A DNA stretch of 64,000 nt from Ornithinicoccus hortensis (GTDB lineage: Bacteria; Actinomycetota; Actinomycetes; Actinomycetales; Dermatophilaceae): positions 3,224,001 to 3,288,000 of the forward strand of contig NZ_VFOP01000001.1 in NCBI RefSeq assembly GCF_006716185.1. The letters are read 5' to 3'. The position numbers were made by a program, and so were the translations under genes. Positions 54,770-62,522 of this stretch are shown here, in pieces (position 1 is the stretch's first letter; each line of letters begins with the position of its first letter). The notes beneath the pieces are model-generated. The model was not told the DNA's origin, made no database searches, and saw only the letters and a list, made by a program, of their open reading frames with translations.

Positions 54770-55456
54770 CTACCGCAGCAGCACGCTGACCACGGCGGCC
54801 AGGATCACCGTGTTGAACACGAAGGCGACCACCCCGTGGGCCGCCACGCTACGCCGCATCCTCGGGTGCAGCACCTGGACGTCGGAGGCGGCGAACGTCG
54901 TCGTGAGCGAGATGGAGAAGTACAGGTAGTCGGTCCAGGAGCGTGGCCCCTCCCCCGGGAAGGCCAGCATCCGGTGCCCCGACCGGGCGTCCGCGCACAG
55001 GTAGGCCACGCTGTGGGTCAGCGCGACGGTGAGCCAGGCCATCACCACCAGCGCGGCCGCCAGCACCCCCCGGGCGCCCTGCGAGAGGGTCGACCCCGGG
55101 TCACCCTCCGGGAGCCAGAACACCGCGGCCATCAGCGCCAGGACGCTCACCATCGTCGCCACACCCGCACCCGGCTTGGTCCCCAGCACGAAGTGCTGGA
55201 ACCAGGTCCCCGGTTCGGAGCGGGCCGCCCACGACAGGGTGGTGCGGGTGGGCGTCAGCGCGAAGACCAGCACGGTCACCGCCAGGTAGGACATCAGGTA
55301 GGCGGCGACCGCCAGCAGGGCCATCTCGACCCCGTTGGGCTGCCAGGCCTCCGGCAGGGCGGGGCGGGCCAGCGCCCAGCCCACCATCACGACCAGCCCC
55401 AACGAGACCCCCGCGTAGGCGCGCCGTCCCTCCGCCAGCCATCGCTGCCCCGTCAC
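54770..55456 (-). CDS. DUF1345 membrane protein
   Basis: 228 residues with six or so helices. Contains SYLAVTVLVFALTPTRTTL and DYLYFSISLTTTFAASDVQV, the conserved DUF1345 segment. Function unknown. GGAGG lies nine bases before the GTG. Confidence 0.88.
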   Translation of the reverse strand: MTGQRWLAEGRRAYAGVSLGLVVMVGWALARPALPEAWQPNGVEMALLAVAAYLMSYLAVTVLVFALTPTRTTLSWAARSEPGTWFQHFVLGTKPGAGVATMVSVLALMAAVFWLPEGDPGSTLSQGARGVLAAALVVMAWLTVALTHSVAYLCADARSGHRMLAFPGEGPRSWTDYLYFSISLTTTFAASDVQVLHPRMRRSVAAHGVVAFVFNTVILAAVVSVLLR

Positions 55457-55559
55457 CTCGGGTCCTCCCCGGTCATTGGTCCTCGCTCTGGTCGGCCCCC
55501 AGCATGCCACCCCCCCGACGACTCCCCCGGATTCCGTATGCCGTCCGCCGGGTGGGCGC

Positions 55560-56657
55560 TCAGGCCCTCCCCGCCTCGGCGATGGTGGCCGACCCGACGA
55601 CCCGGGTGCCCTCGTAGAGCACCACCGACTGGCCGGGCGCGACCCCCTGGATCCGGCGCTCGAGACGGACCTGCACGGCGTCCCCGTCGGCCCAGGCCGT
55701 GGCAGGCACCTCCTCGCCGTGGGCCCGGACCTGGGCCCCGACCGTGACGATGCCCTCCGGCGCGGGACCGCACCAGCGGGCGTGGTCCCCGGTGATCGCG
55801 TCCACCCCGAGCAGGTCACGGGTGCCCACGACGACGGTGTTGGAGCGGGGCTCGGTCGCCACGACATACCGGGGCTGTCCGTCGGGGGCGGGGACCCGCA
55901 GCCCCAGCCCCTTGCGCTGGCCGACGGTGTAGCCGAAGGACCCCCGGTGCTCCCCCAGCACGGTGCCCTCGGTGTCCACGATGTCGCCGGGCCGCTCGCC
56001 GAGCCGCTGCTCCAGCCAGCCGCGGGTGTTGCCGTCGGCGATGAAGCAGATGTCGTGGCTGTCCGGCTTCTTGGCGACCGAGAAGCCGCGCTCGGCCGCC
56101 TCGGCGCGGATCTGCGCCTTCGTGGTGTCGCCCAGCGGGAAGAACGACCTGGCCAGCTGGTCGGCGTCCAGCACGCCGAGCACGTAGGACTGGTCCTTGG
56201 CCGGGTCGACCGCCCGGTGCAGCTCGCGGCGCACCCCGCCGTCGGCCGACGCGTCGGGCACCTCGACGATCTGGGCGTAGTGGCCGGTCGCGACCGCGTC
56301 GAAGCCCAGCGCAAGCGCCTTGTCCAGCAGCGCGGCGAACTTGATCTTCTCGTTGCAGCGCAGGCACGGGTTGGGGGTGCGCCCGGCGGCGTACTCGGCG
56401 ACGAAGTCCTCGACCACGTCCTCCTTGAACCGCTGCGCCATGTCCCAGACGTAGAACGGGATGCCGAGCTTGTCCGCGACCCGGCGGGCGTCGCCGGCAT
56501 CCTCGAGGGTGCAGCAGCCGCGGGCGCTCTCGCGCAGCGTGGCCGCCGACTGGGACAGCGCCAGGTGCACCCCGACGACCTCGTGGCCGGCCTCGAGCAT
56601 CCGGGAGGCCGCGACCGCGGAGTCGACGCCACCGCTCATCGCCGCGACGACACGCAT
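55560..56657 (-). CDS. mnmA: tRNA-specific 2-thiouridylase
   Basis: 365 residues. PP-loop [12 protein letters not shown]; catalytic cysteines in [12 protein letters not shown] and [17 protein letters not shown] and GRSFGYT-like [14 protein letters not shown] blocks. It puts sulfur on U34 of Lys/Glu/Gln tRNAs. The ATG overlaps the cysteine desulfurase stop (TGATG), so sulfur donor and enzyme are coupled. Confidence 0.97.
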   Translation of the reverse strand: MRVVAAMSGGVDSAVAASRMLEAGHEVVGVHLALSQSAATLRESARGCCTLEDAGDARRVADKLGIPFYVWDMAQRFKEDVVEDFVAEYAAGRTPNPCLRCNEKIKFAALLDKALALGFDAVATGHYAQIVEVPDASADGGVRRELHRAVDPAKDQSYVLGVLDADQLARSFFPLGDTTKAQIRAEAAERGFSVAKKPDSHDICFIADGNTRGWLEQRLGERPGDIVDTEGTVLGEHRGSFGYTVGQRKGLGLRVPAPDGQPRYVVATEPRSNTVVVGTRDLLGVDAITGDHARWCGPAPEGIVTVGAQVRAHGEEVPATAWADGDAVQVRLERRIQGVAPGQSVVLYEGTRVVGSATIAEAGRA

Positions 56658-57865
56658 CAGCCGGCCCGTCCGGTGCTGGCCGCCCGGGCCCGGCGGGCCC
56701 GCTCGACGGCGGCCGGGAGCGCCGCCAGGAAGGCGTCGACGTCGGCCTCGGTCGAGGTGTGGCCCAGGGACAGTCGGAGGGCGCCGCGGGCGTCCGCCTC
56801 GTCGATGCCCATGGCCAGGAGCACGTGGCTGGGCTGCGGCACGCCCGCCTGGCAGGCCGACCCGGTGGAGCACTGCACCCCGGCCGCGTCGAGCAGGTAG
56901 AGCAGGGAGTCGCCGTCGCACCCCGGCACGCGCAGGTGGGCGTTGGCCGGCAGGCGGTGTATGCCGTCACCCGGGGTCCACGCGCCGGTCACCTCGATGC
57001 TGGGGTCGAGCGCGAGGGCGCCCTCGATGAGGCGGTCCCGCAGCGTGACGAGCCGGGTGGCCAGCTCCGCCTGGTGGGTGACCGCGTGCCGGACCGCGAC
57101 CGCGAGACCGGCGATCGCCGGCGTGTCCAGCGTGCCGCTGCGGATCTGGCGCTCCTGCCCCCCGCCGTGCGACAGCGGCACCGGCTGCTGGTCCCGGCCG
57201 GCCACCAGCAGGCCCACCCCCAGCGGCCCGCCGATCTTGTGACCGGTCAGGGTGACCAGGTCGGCCGGGTGCTCGTCGAGGGCGAGCGGCACCTGACCCA
57301 AGGCCTGGACCGCGTCGGTGTGGAAGGGCACCCCGAACTCGCGGGCGACCGCGCCGATCTCGGCGACCGGCTGCACCGTCCCGACCTCGTTGTTGGCCCA
57401 CATCACGCTGACCAGGGCCGCCGAGGTCGGGTCGGCCTCCAGGGCGGCGCGCACCGTGTCGGGCTGCACCACACCGTCCGTGCCGGGCTCCAGGAAGGTG
57501 ACCTGGGCGTCGTGGCCCTTGACCAGGTACTCCACCGAGTCCAGCACGGCGTGGTGCTCGATGCCGCTGACCAGGATCCTGGTCCGCTGCGGGTCGGCGG
57601 TCGTGCGGGCCAGCCAGGTGCCCTTGATCGCCACGTTGTCGGACTCGGTGCCGCCGGAGGTGAAGACGATCTCCGAGGGACGGCACCCGAGGTGCTCGGC
57701 GATCGACTCCCGCGACTCCTCCACGACCCGGCGCGCGGCACGGCCGGTGGTATGCAGCGAGCTCGGGTTGCCCAGCCGCGCCATCTCCTCGGCGACCGCC
57801 GCGATCACCTCCGGGAGCACCGGGGTGGTCGCGGCGTGGTCGAGGTAGGTCAGCTGGTCAGGCAC
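56657..57865 (-). CDS. Cysteine desulfurase, sulfur donor for MnmA
   Basis: 402 residues. PLP lysine in [13 protein letters not shown], catalytic Cys in GSACQAG, and the opening [15 protein letters not shown]. IscS/NifS-type (group I). The GTG is six bases after TAGAAT, a near-consensus -10, so the message is leaderless. Conserved order with mnmA supports the role. Confidence 0.92.
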   Translation of the reverse strand: MPDQLTYLDHAATTPVLPEVIAAVAEEMARLGNPSSLHTTGRAARRVVEESRESIAEHLGCRPSEIVFTSGGTESDNVAIKGTWLARTTADPQRTRILVSGIEHHAVLDSVEYLVKGHDAQVTFLEPGTDGVVQPDTVRAALEADPTSAALVSVMWANNEVGTVQPVAEIGAVAREFGVPFHTDAVQALGQVPLALDEHPADLVTLTGHKIGGPLGVGLLVAGRDQQPVPLSHGGGQERQIRSGTLDTPAIAGLAVAVRHAVTHQAELATRLVTLRDRLIEGALALDPSIEVTGAWTPGDGIHRLPANAHLRVPGCDGDSLLYLLDAAGVQCSTGSACQAGVPQPSHVLLAMGIDEADARGALRLSLGHTSTEADVDAFLAALPAAVERARRARAASTGRAG

Positions 57866-57919
57866 TTGAGAATTCTACGTCCTCCCCGCGCCGGGACCTC
57901 GCGACGGGGACCGCCGCGG

Positions 57920-58876
57920 TCAGCCCTTGCGGGACTTCACCTCGGCGGTGGCCTGCGGCAGGACCTGGAACAGGTCGCCGACGACGCCGAAGTCGACCAG
58001 CTCGAAGATCGGGGCCTCGGGGTCCTTGTTCACCGCGACGATCGTCTTGGAGGTCTGCATCCCGGCCCGGTGCTGGATCGCCCCGGAGATGCCGGCCGCG
58101 ACATACAGCTGCGGGGACACCTGCACACCGGTCTGCCCGACCTGGGAGGAGTGCGGGTACCACCCGGCGTCGACCGCCGCGCGGGAGGCGCCCACCGCAG
58201 CCCCCAGGCTGTCGGCGAACTCCTCCACCGGACCGAAGTCACCGGCCGTGCCACGACCACCGGAGACCACGATCGGGGCCTCGGTCAGCTGCGGACGACC
58301 CGACTTCTCCTTCGGCTTGGTCTCGGTGATCTTCGCCGCCTTCGCCGCGTCGGACACCGACACCTCGACGGCCTCGACGGTCCCGGGCGAGGGAGCCTCG
58401 GCCACCGGCATCGAGTTCGCCTTCACCGTGATGACCGGCGACCCGTGGGTCACCAGGGAGGTCACCGTGTAGTTCCCCGCGAAGACCGACTGCGTGGTCT
58501 GCACCCCACCCTCACCAGGCGCCACGTCCACCGCATCGGTCACCAGACCGGACTCGGTCTTCACCGCCAACCGGGCCGCGATCTCCTTGCCCTCGGCGTT
58601 CGAGGGCACCAGCACCGCGGCCGGGGAGGTCTTCTCCACCAGCTGGGCCAGCACCTCGGCCACCGGGGCCACCAGGTAACCGGTCACCTCCGGGGAGTCC
58701 ACCGCATACACCTTGTGCGCACCGAACCGCCCCAACAGCGGCGCGATCTTCTCCGCGCCGGCCCCGACATACACCGCCGAGGCCTCCCCCAGACGGGTCG
58801 CCGCGGTCAACATCTCCGCCGTGCTCTTACGCACCGCACCGTCGACGTGGTCGACCAGAACGAGAACTTCAGCCAT
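57920..58876 (-). CDS. etfA: Electron transfer flavoprotein alpha subunit
   Basis: 318 residues. The C-terminal FAD-binding part carries VSGGRGTAGDFGPVEEFADSLGAAVGASRAAVDAGW and GISGAIQHRAGM. It moves electrons from acyl-CoA and similar dehydrogenases to the chain. It follows etfB by 33 bp with AAGGAAG upstream. Confidence 0.95.
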   Translation of the reverse strand: MAEVLVLVDHVDGAVRKSTAEMLTAATRLGEASAVYVGAGAEKIAPLLGRFGAHKVYAVDSPEVTGYLVAPVAEVLAQLVEKTSPAAVLVPSNAEGKEIAARLAVKTESGLVTDAVDVAPGEGGVQTTQSVFAGNYTVTSLVTHGSPVITVKANSMPVAEAPSPGTVEAVEVSVSDAAKAAKITETKPKEKSGRPQLTEAPIVVSGGRGTAGDFGPVEEFADSLGAAVGASRAAVDAGWYPHSSQVGQTGVQVSPQLYVAAGISGAIQHRAGMQTSKTIVAVNKDPEAPIFELVDFGVVGDLFQVLPQATAEVKSRKG

Positions 58877-58909
58877 GACTTGCTACTTCCTTATCCGTTC
58901 GGGGTCGAC

Positions 58910-59689
58910 TCAGATGAACTTGCGGGAGGCCAGGAACGCGGCCAGGGCCTTGCCGCCCTCGCCCTCGTCGGTCACGACTTCACCGGCCGTGCGCGGCGGC
59001 CGCGCCTCGATCGACTGCACCTTGGACCAGGCGGCGTCCAGCCCGACTTGCCCGGCCTCGACCCCCAGGTCGGCCAGCGACCAGGTCTCCACCGGCTTCT
59101 TCTTCGCCGCCATGATGCCCTTGAACGAGGGGTAGCGCGGCTCGTTGATCTGGTCGGTCACCGACACCACCGCCGGCAGCGAGGCCTCGATCGTCTCCGA
59201 CGCCGCGTCCCCGTCCCGACGGATCCGCACCGTCGACCCGTCCACCGTCAGCTCGGAGGCCACGGTCACCTGCGGCAGCCCCAACCGCTCGGCCAGCATC
59301 GCCGGCAGCACACTCATCGTCCCGTCGGTCGAGGCGAACCCGGTCAGCACCAGGTCGATCCCCTCCAGCTTCTGGATCGCCGAGGCCAGCACCAGGGAGG
59401 TCGCCAGCGCGTCCGAACCGGCCAACGCCTCGTCCAGCACGTGGACCCCACGGTCCGCCCCCATCTGCAGCGCCTTCTTCAACGCGTCGGCGGCCCGCTC
59501 CGGCCCCATCGTGAGCACGACGACCTCACCCTCGCCGTCCTCCGCGAGCTTGAGGGCCTCCTCCACCGCATACTCGTCCAGCTCGGACAACAACCCGTCG
59601 ACGGCGTCCCGGTCCGTGGTGAAGTCGTCCTCGAACGACCGGTCGGACTGGGCGTCCGGCACATGCTTGACCAACACAGCGATGTTCAC
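58910..59689 (-). CDS. etfB: Electron transfer flavoprotein beta subunit
   Basis: 259 residues. VLVKHVPDAQSDRSFE, DEYAVEEALKLAED and VLTMGPERAADALKKAL show the AMP-binding beta subunit. GTG start with AAAGGGA upstream. Partner of EtfA; the electron donor is not in this window, although an enoyl-CoA hydratase lies nearby. Confidence 0.95.
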   Translation of the reverse strand: MNIAVLVKHVPDAQSDRSFEDDFTTDRDAVDGLLSELDEYAVEEALKLAEDGEGEVVVLTMGPERAADALKKALQMGADRGVHVLDEALAGSDALATSLVLASAIQKLEGIDLVLTGFASTDGTMSVLPAMLAERLGLPQVTVASELTVDGSTVRIRRDGDAASETIEASLPAVVSVTDQINEPRYPSFKGIMAAKKKPVETWSLADLGVEAGQVGLDAAWSKVQSIEARPPRTAGEVVTDEGEGGKALAAFLASRKFI

Positions 59690-59801
59690 GTCTCACGTCC
59701 CTTTGCACAGATGGTGGCGATGTGCGGTCATCTTCGCACCCGCCACGGCCCCGACGCACATCGGGTTGCCGGGCGCAAACCGCCCCGGAACCGGTGCGGA
59801 C

Positions 59802-60599
59802 CTACTGCAGGACCCGGATCACGGCGTCGACCGCGAGGACGAGCACTGTCAGCAACGGGAAGATGAAGGCGAAGATCCAGCCCCCGGAGGACCGGCGCGG
59901 CGCCCCGTCCCGCGGGTCGGTGATCGGGTCGGGACGGGCCAGGTCGGCACAGGTCAGCACGACCTGCAGGGTCAATGCCACCAGCCCCACGGCGCCCACC
60001 GCGAGCCAGGACGGCTCGGCGACGATGTCGCGCAAGAGCACCTGCGGCACGATGAGCGCGACCAGCACCGCGAAGGGCAGGACGAGCACCAGGGCCTGGT
60101 GCCGGACCATCCAGGCCAGCACGGGGCCCGACCGGAGCACGACCGCGGCCGTGAGCGCTAGGGCGAGCCCCGTCGCGACCAGGTCCCCGACCGTCACCTG
60201 CACCGCCGGGTCGGCCACCCAGGCGTTGACCGCGCGGGTCACCGCCACCAGGCCGATCAGGCCCAGGAGGAGGCCGACGGCGGTCCTGGGGCGGATCGAG
60301 CTGCTCGGCCCTCCCCCGTCGGCCAGCAGCGACCGGGCATAGCCGACCGGGTCCCCGAACGCGGCGTGCACGTCCTCCCCAGACTCGGCGCAGTGCGCGT
60401 CGACCGTGGCCAGGGCGTCCCCGATCCGGTCGCCCGGCACGTCCGCCAGCCGTTGCTCGAGGACGAACGCCTCCCGCCAGGATGCGTCGATGTGCGGGGT
60501 ATGGACGTTGCGTTCCGGGCCGGTCTGGCCTCTCCGGGGAGTCTGGCCGGTCTGGCCGGTCTGGCCGGTCCGGGCCGTCCGGTCGTCGGTGTCGTTCAT
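59802..60599 (-). CDS. PadR-associated membrane protein (DUF1700/HAAS-like)
   Basis: 265 residues. An N-terminal tail with GQTGQTGQT repeats is followed by WREAFVLEQRLADVPGDRIGDALATVDAHCAESGEDVHAAFGDPVGYA, typical of the short helical domain next to PadR regulators. Then come five to six membrane helices. Its ATG overlaps the PadR stop (ATGA). Probably a regulated membrane component of unknown role. Confidence 0.78.
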   Translation of the reverse strand: MNDTDDRTARTGQTGQTGQTPRRGQTGPERNVHTPHIDASWREAFVLEQRLADVPGDRIGDALATVDAHCAESGEDVHAAFGDPVGYARSLLADGGGPSSSIRPRTAVGLLLGLIGLVAVTRAVNAWVADPAVQVTVGDLVATGLALALTAAVVLRSGPVLAWMVRHQALVLVLPFAVLVALIVPQVLLRDIVAEPSWLAVGAVGLVALTLQVVLTCADLARPDPITDPRDGAPRRSSGGWIFAFIFPLLTVLVLAVDAVIRVLQ

Positions 60600-60958
60600 C
60601 GCGCTGGCCTCTCGCTGGTGGATGTCGGTGGGTCGATGAGCGCGAGGGTCAGGTGTGCGAATCGTCCCCAGTCGCCGGCCCGGCGGGCGGCCTCGGCGCG
60701 CCCGGCCTCGGTCAGGGCGTAGAACTTGCGTCCCGGACCTCCCTCGCCCGGGCGCCACTCCACCTCGACGTGTCCGGCCGCCTCGAGCCGGGTGAGCAGC
60801 GGGTAGAGCGTGCCGCCCTTGACCGTGCCCAGCCCCGCCCCGGCGAGCCGGGTCGCGATGGCGTAGCCGTAGGTGGCGCCGTCCTCCAGGATCCGCAGCA
60901 CGCAGACCCCCAGGACCCCGCGCAGCCACTCGCTGGGCCAGGCTTCCTCGCCGCGCAT
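60596..60958 (-). CDS. PadR-family transcriptional regulator
   Basis: 120 residues. ILEDGATYGYAIATRLAGAGLGTVKGGTLYPLLTRLEAAGHVEVEWR is the PadR winged helix (YGYAI and LYPLL are diagnostic). Leaderless: the TACTGT -10 is six bases before the ATG. It probably controls its own operon at the palindrome in the promoter. Confidence 0.93.
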   Translation of the reverse strand: MRGEEAWPSEWLRGVLGVCVLRILEDGATYGYAIATRLAGAGLGTVKGGTLYPLLTRLEAAGHVEVEWRPGEGGPGRKFYALTEAGRAEAARRAGDWGRFAHLTLALIDPPTSTSERPAR

Positions 60959-60964
60959 GGCTAC

Positions 60965-60993
60965 ACAGTATGTCTGACTAGTCAGCGAGTCAA
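60965..60993 (-). promoter_or_regulatory. PadR promoter with operator in the spacer
   Basis: On the minus strand TTGACT (60993-60988) and TACTGT (60970-60965) are 17 bp apart, the ideal sigma-70 spacing. A perfect 10-bp palindrome, TGACTAGTCA (60975-60984), lies inside the spacer, where a repressor would block transcription. Confidence 0.75.
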
Positions 60994-61034
60994 CCTAGTT
61001 AGGTCAACGACCTAGCCCGGCCAGGTTCGGGATC

Positions 61035-61124
61035 GCTTCACCCCGGAACCTGGCGCTATCGACCGGGAAGGTCCCGCAACGAGGCGCAGGATTATCGGGT
61101 AACCCGATAATCCTGCGCCTGAGG
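61035..61124 (-). repeat. Dispersed double-hairpin element, copy 2
   Basis: Inverted copy of 26711-26795. The palindrome here spans 61082-61120 (19-bp arms, core ATCGGGTAACCCGAT). Where copy 1 has a C-G pair this copy has A-T, so pairing is kept. A run of GAGGT repeats follows to 61141. It lies between the PadR promoter region and the enoyl-CoA hydratase stop. Confidence 0.85.
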
Positions 61125-61144
61125 TGAGGTGAGGTGAGGGGCGG

Positions 61145-61924
61145 TCAGCGGCCGGTGAACTCGGCCTTCCCGGGGCCGTGCTGGACGAACGAGGTCATCC
61201 CGATCGCCCGGTCCTCGGTGGCGAAGGTGCCGGCGAACTGGGCCGCCTCCATCGCCAGGCCGGTGTCGAGGTCGACCTCCATCCCGCGGTCGACGGCCTC
61301 CTTGATGCCGCGCAGCGCGAGGGCGGGGCCCCCGACGTAGCGCGCCATCCGCTCCCGGGCCGTGTCGTAGACCGCGTCGGCGGGCACGACCTCGTCGACC
61401 AGGCCGATCGCCAGCGCCTCGGCGGCGTCCACCATCCGCCCGGAGAAGAGCAGGTCCTTGGCCTTGGCCGGGCCGACCAGGCGGGGCAGCCGCTGGGTGC
61501 CGCCGGCGCCGGGGGTGACCCCCAGCAGCACCTCGGGCTGACCGAGCTTGGCGTCCTCGGCGGCGATCCGGAAGTCGCAGCACATCGCCAGCTCGCAGCC
61601 GGCACCGAGTGCATAGCCGGTGATCGCGGCGACCGTCGGCTTCGGGATCCGCGCGACGGCGGTGAACCGTTCCTGGATCTCGGTGGCGCGCTTGACCATG
61701 TCCGGGTAGGACATGTCCTGCATCTCCTTGATGTCCGCGCCGGCGGCGAAGACCTTCTCCCCGCCCCAGAAGATGACGGCGGCCACGTCGGGATCGGCGG
61801 ACACCTGTGCCGCCGCCTCCCCCAGCGCGTCCTGCACCTCGATGTCGAGGGGGTTCATCTTGGGCCGGTCGATCCGCACGGTGGCGATGCCGTCGGCCAC
61901 CTCGACCCGGACGAACTCGCTCAT
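61145..61924 (-). CDS. Enoyl-CoA hydratase/isomerase-family protein
   Basis: 259 residues, crotonase fold. FAAGADIKEM and ITGYALGAGCELAMCCDFRIAAEDAKLGQPEVLLGVTPGAGGTQRLPRLVG (both catalytic Glu present) fit an active hydratase. Acts in beta-oxidation or a related CoA pathway. The ATG overlaps the YbjN-like stop (ATGA). Confidence 0.92.
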   Translation of the reverse strand: MSEFVRVEVADGIATVRIDRPKMNPLDIEVQDALGEAAAQVSADPDVAAVIFWGGEKVFAAGADIKEMQDMSYPDMVKRATEIQERFTAVARIPKPTVAAITGYALGAGCELAMCCDFRIAAEDAKLGQPEVLLGVTPGAGGTQRLPRLVGPAKAKDLLFSGRMVDAAEALAIGLVDEVVPADAVYDTARERMARYVGGPALALRGIKEAVDRGMEVDLDTGLAMEAAQFAGTFATEDRAIGMTSFVQHGPGKAEFTGR

Positions 61925-62487
61925 GCCGAGTCGCCCTCGTCCCGCGGCCGGACCCCCTCGGACAGCCACGGTCCGACCTGGGAGGTCTTGCCCTTCTCGT
62001 CCTGGGCGACCGGCGGCTCCTCCCCGGCCTCGAGGGCCGCCTCCCGCTCGGACTTGGACACGGCGTTCTTGTGCCACAGGGCGACCGCCTGCAGGATCAG
62101 GCCGGTCGCGATCTGCAGCTTGCCCTTGGGGTCCTCGTTCTTGGCGATCACCTGCTCGACGCTCAGCACCAGGTTGCCGGCGGCGATCCCGGCCTTGACC
62201 AGGTTCACCCCGAGGGTGACGTCGTTGCAGGCGTTGAGGCGGGTCAGCATGTCACCCGGCACGGTGTCGGCGATCTTCCACTGGCCGAAGGTGCGCATGA
62301 TGTCGACCTGCCCGCCCTTGAGGCAGCGGACGAAGAGCTGCTGGTCGCGCGAGGTGAACTTCACGTCTCCCGCGCTGTCCAGGTCGGGGCTCATCTGCAG
62401 GTCCTGGAGTGCGTCCAGGACCCTGCCGCGCAGCGGGTGCTCCTCGGGCGGCGGGGGGAAGTTGGGCAGCGAAGTCGGGTCGGTCAT
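61921..62487 (-). CDS. YbjN-like / type III secretion chaperone-like protein
   Basis: 188 residues. The core (about 45-130; FVRCLKGGQVDIMRTFGQWKIA, LTRLNACNDVTLGVNLVKAGI) resembles the YbjN small peptide-binding fold. Both ends are Pro- and Glu-rich. TACGTT lies seven bases before the ATG (leaderless). Co-translated with the hydratase. Confidence 0.72.
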   Translation of the reverse strand: MTDPTSLPNFPPPPEEHPLRGRVLDALQDLQMSPDLDSAGDVKFTSRDQQLFVRCLKGGQVDIMRTFGQWKIADTVPGDMLTRLNACNDVTLGVNLVKAGIAAGNLVLSVEQVIAKNEDPKGKLQIATGLILQAVALWHKNAVSKSEREAALEAGEEPPVAQDEKGKTSQVGPWLSEGVRPRDEGDSA

Positions 62488-62522
62488 GGGTTCAAACGTA
62501 CCTACTCCCTAGGCTGATCTCC

